From Acidobacteriota bacterium (GTDB lineage: Bacteria; Acidobacteriota; Terriglobia; Acidiferrales; UBA7541), in the NCBI GenBank assembly GCA_023481105.1, contig JAMCWK010000150.1, forward strand, positions 1 to 64,000: a DNA stretch of 64,000 nucleotides. Direction: 5' to 3'. The position numbers and the translations under genes were made by a program. Below are positions 63,845 to 64,000 of the stretch, one piece after another (position 1 is the first letter of the stretch; the number at the start of each line of letters is the position of its first letter). The notes under the pieces were generated by a model. The model had not been told where the DNA came from, ran no database searches, and was given only the letters and a program-made list of their open reading frames with translations.

Positions 63845-64000
63845 ATGAACAAACGTCTCCATTGGCTCGTGTTGCTTCTCGTCGGCATCGTCATCAGCAT
63901 CGGCATGACGCAAAGCGAGTTCTTTTTCTTCGGCGACGAAATGCGCCATGCCATGACCGGCGTCTTTTTCCGCGACCTGCTGGTTGACCATCCCTGGAGC
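63845..64000 (+). CDS. N-terminus of an integral membrane protein (cut by window edge)
   Basis: The first 52 codons of a gene that leaves the window: MNKRLHWLVLLLVGIVISIG is a membrane helix or uncleaved signal, followed by MTQSEFFFFGDEMRHAMTGVFFRDLLVDHPW. The acidic GDEMRHAM segment just outside the first helix resembles family 39 (PMT-like) membrane glycosyltransferases, where an acidic residue at this place is catalytic; this is an inference from a short fragment. GGAG precedes the ATG. Confidence 0.6.
   Translation, partial: MNKRLHWLVLLLVGIVISIGMTQSEFFFFGDEMRHAMTGVFFRDLLVDHPWS

Overview
The window is GC-rich bacterial DNA with dense genes, many 4-base start/stop overlaps and no phage, insertion sequence, tRNA, rRNA or CRISPR array that I can see. 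Gene content suggests a member of the Acidobacteriota: an exosortase/PEP-CTERM exopolysaccharide locus, a tandem ThyX-like protein, sigma-54 regulators and PilZ proteins. This assignment is inferred from gene content only; I could not compare sequences.

Left part (1-14,970) is mainly housekeeping on the minus strand: Lon protease (cut by the window edge), a CCA-adding enzyme/poly(A) polymerase family protein, a membrane-anchored PP2C phosphatase, DNA polymerase IV, PrmC and its substrate release factor RF1, a small membrane protein, a double-domain ThyX-like protein and ribosomal protein L31. Then come a cytochrome P460-like protein, an unknown protein and a sulfotransferase on the plus strand, and a sugar-nucleotide epimerase on the minus strand. 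The gene boundaries carry short arrays of exactly four 7- or 8-base units and a family of REP-like hairpins.

Middle part (15,085-40,757) is the exopolysaccharide and protein-sorting locus. On the minus strand are a TPR lipoprotein, one PEP-CTERM protein with its own sigma-54-type promoter and terminator, EpsI and the exosortase. Divergent from them runs a long plus-strand operon: an AAA+ regulator lacking a normal GAFTGA loop, outer-membrane export protein, beta-barrel protein, Wzz-like co-polymerase, ExeA-like ATPase, tyrosine autokinase, initiating sugar-phosphate transferase, three glycosyltransferase genes (one a GT4-GT4 fusion), Wzy-like polymerase/ligase, Wzx-like flippase, heparinase II/III-like enzyme and an AsnB-type amidotransferase. 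Together they form a complete Wzx/Wzy-type synthesis and export route.

Right-middle part (40,791-56,464) is less familiar. Two paralogous secreted beta-helix proteins, one stand-alone and one forming the C-terminus of a 2,428-residue lipoprotein with 20 IPT/TIG repeats, flank a propeller-like protein and a three-gene operon (DUF362 protein, CapK/PaaK-like adenylating enzyme, deacetylase-like protein). A sigma-54 activator with an intact GSFTGA loop sits beside the giant gene. This block is the best candidate for an undescribed surface system.

Right end (56,833-64,000) holds a MacB-like permease without partners, a GGDEF-PilZ protein, two PilZ proteins, a 66-residue membrane peptide gene coupled to a PilZ gene, a soluble histidine kinase with an NtrC-type response regulator, and the start of a membrane protein. 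Cyclic-di-GMP and sigma-54 signalling therefore look like the control layer for the surface genes.
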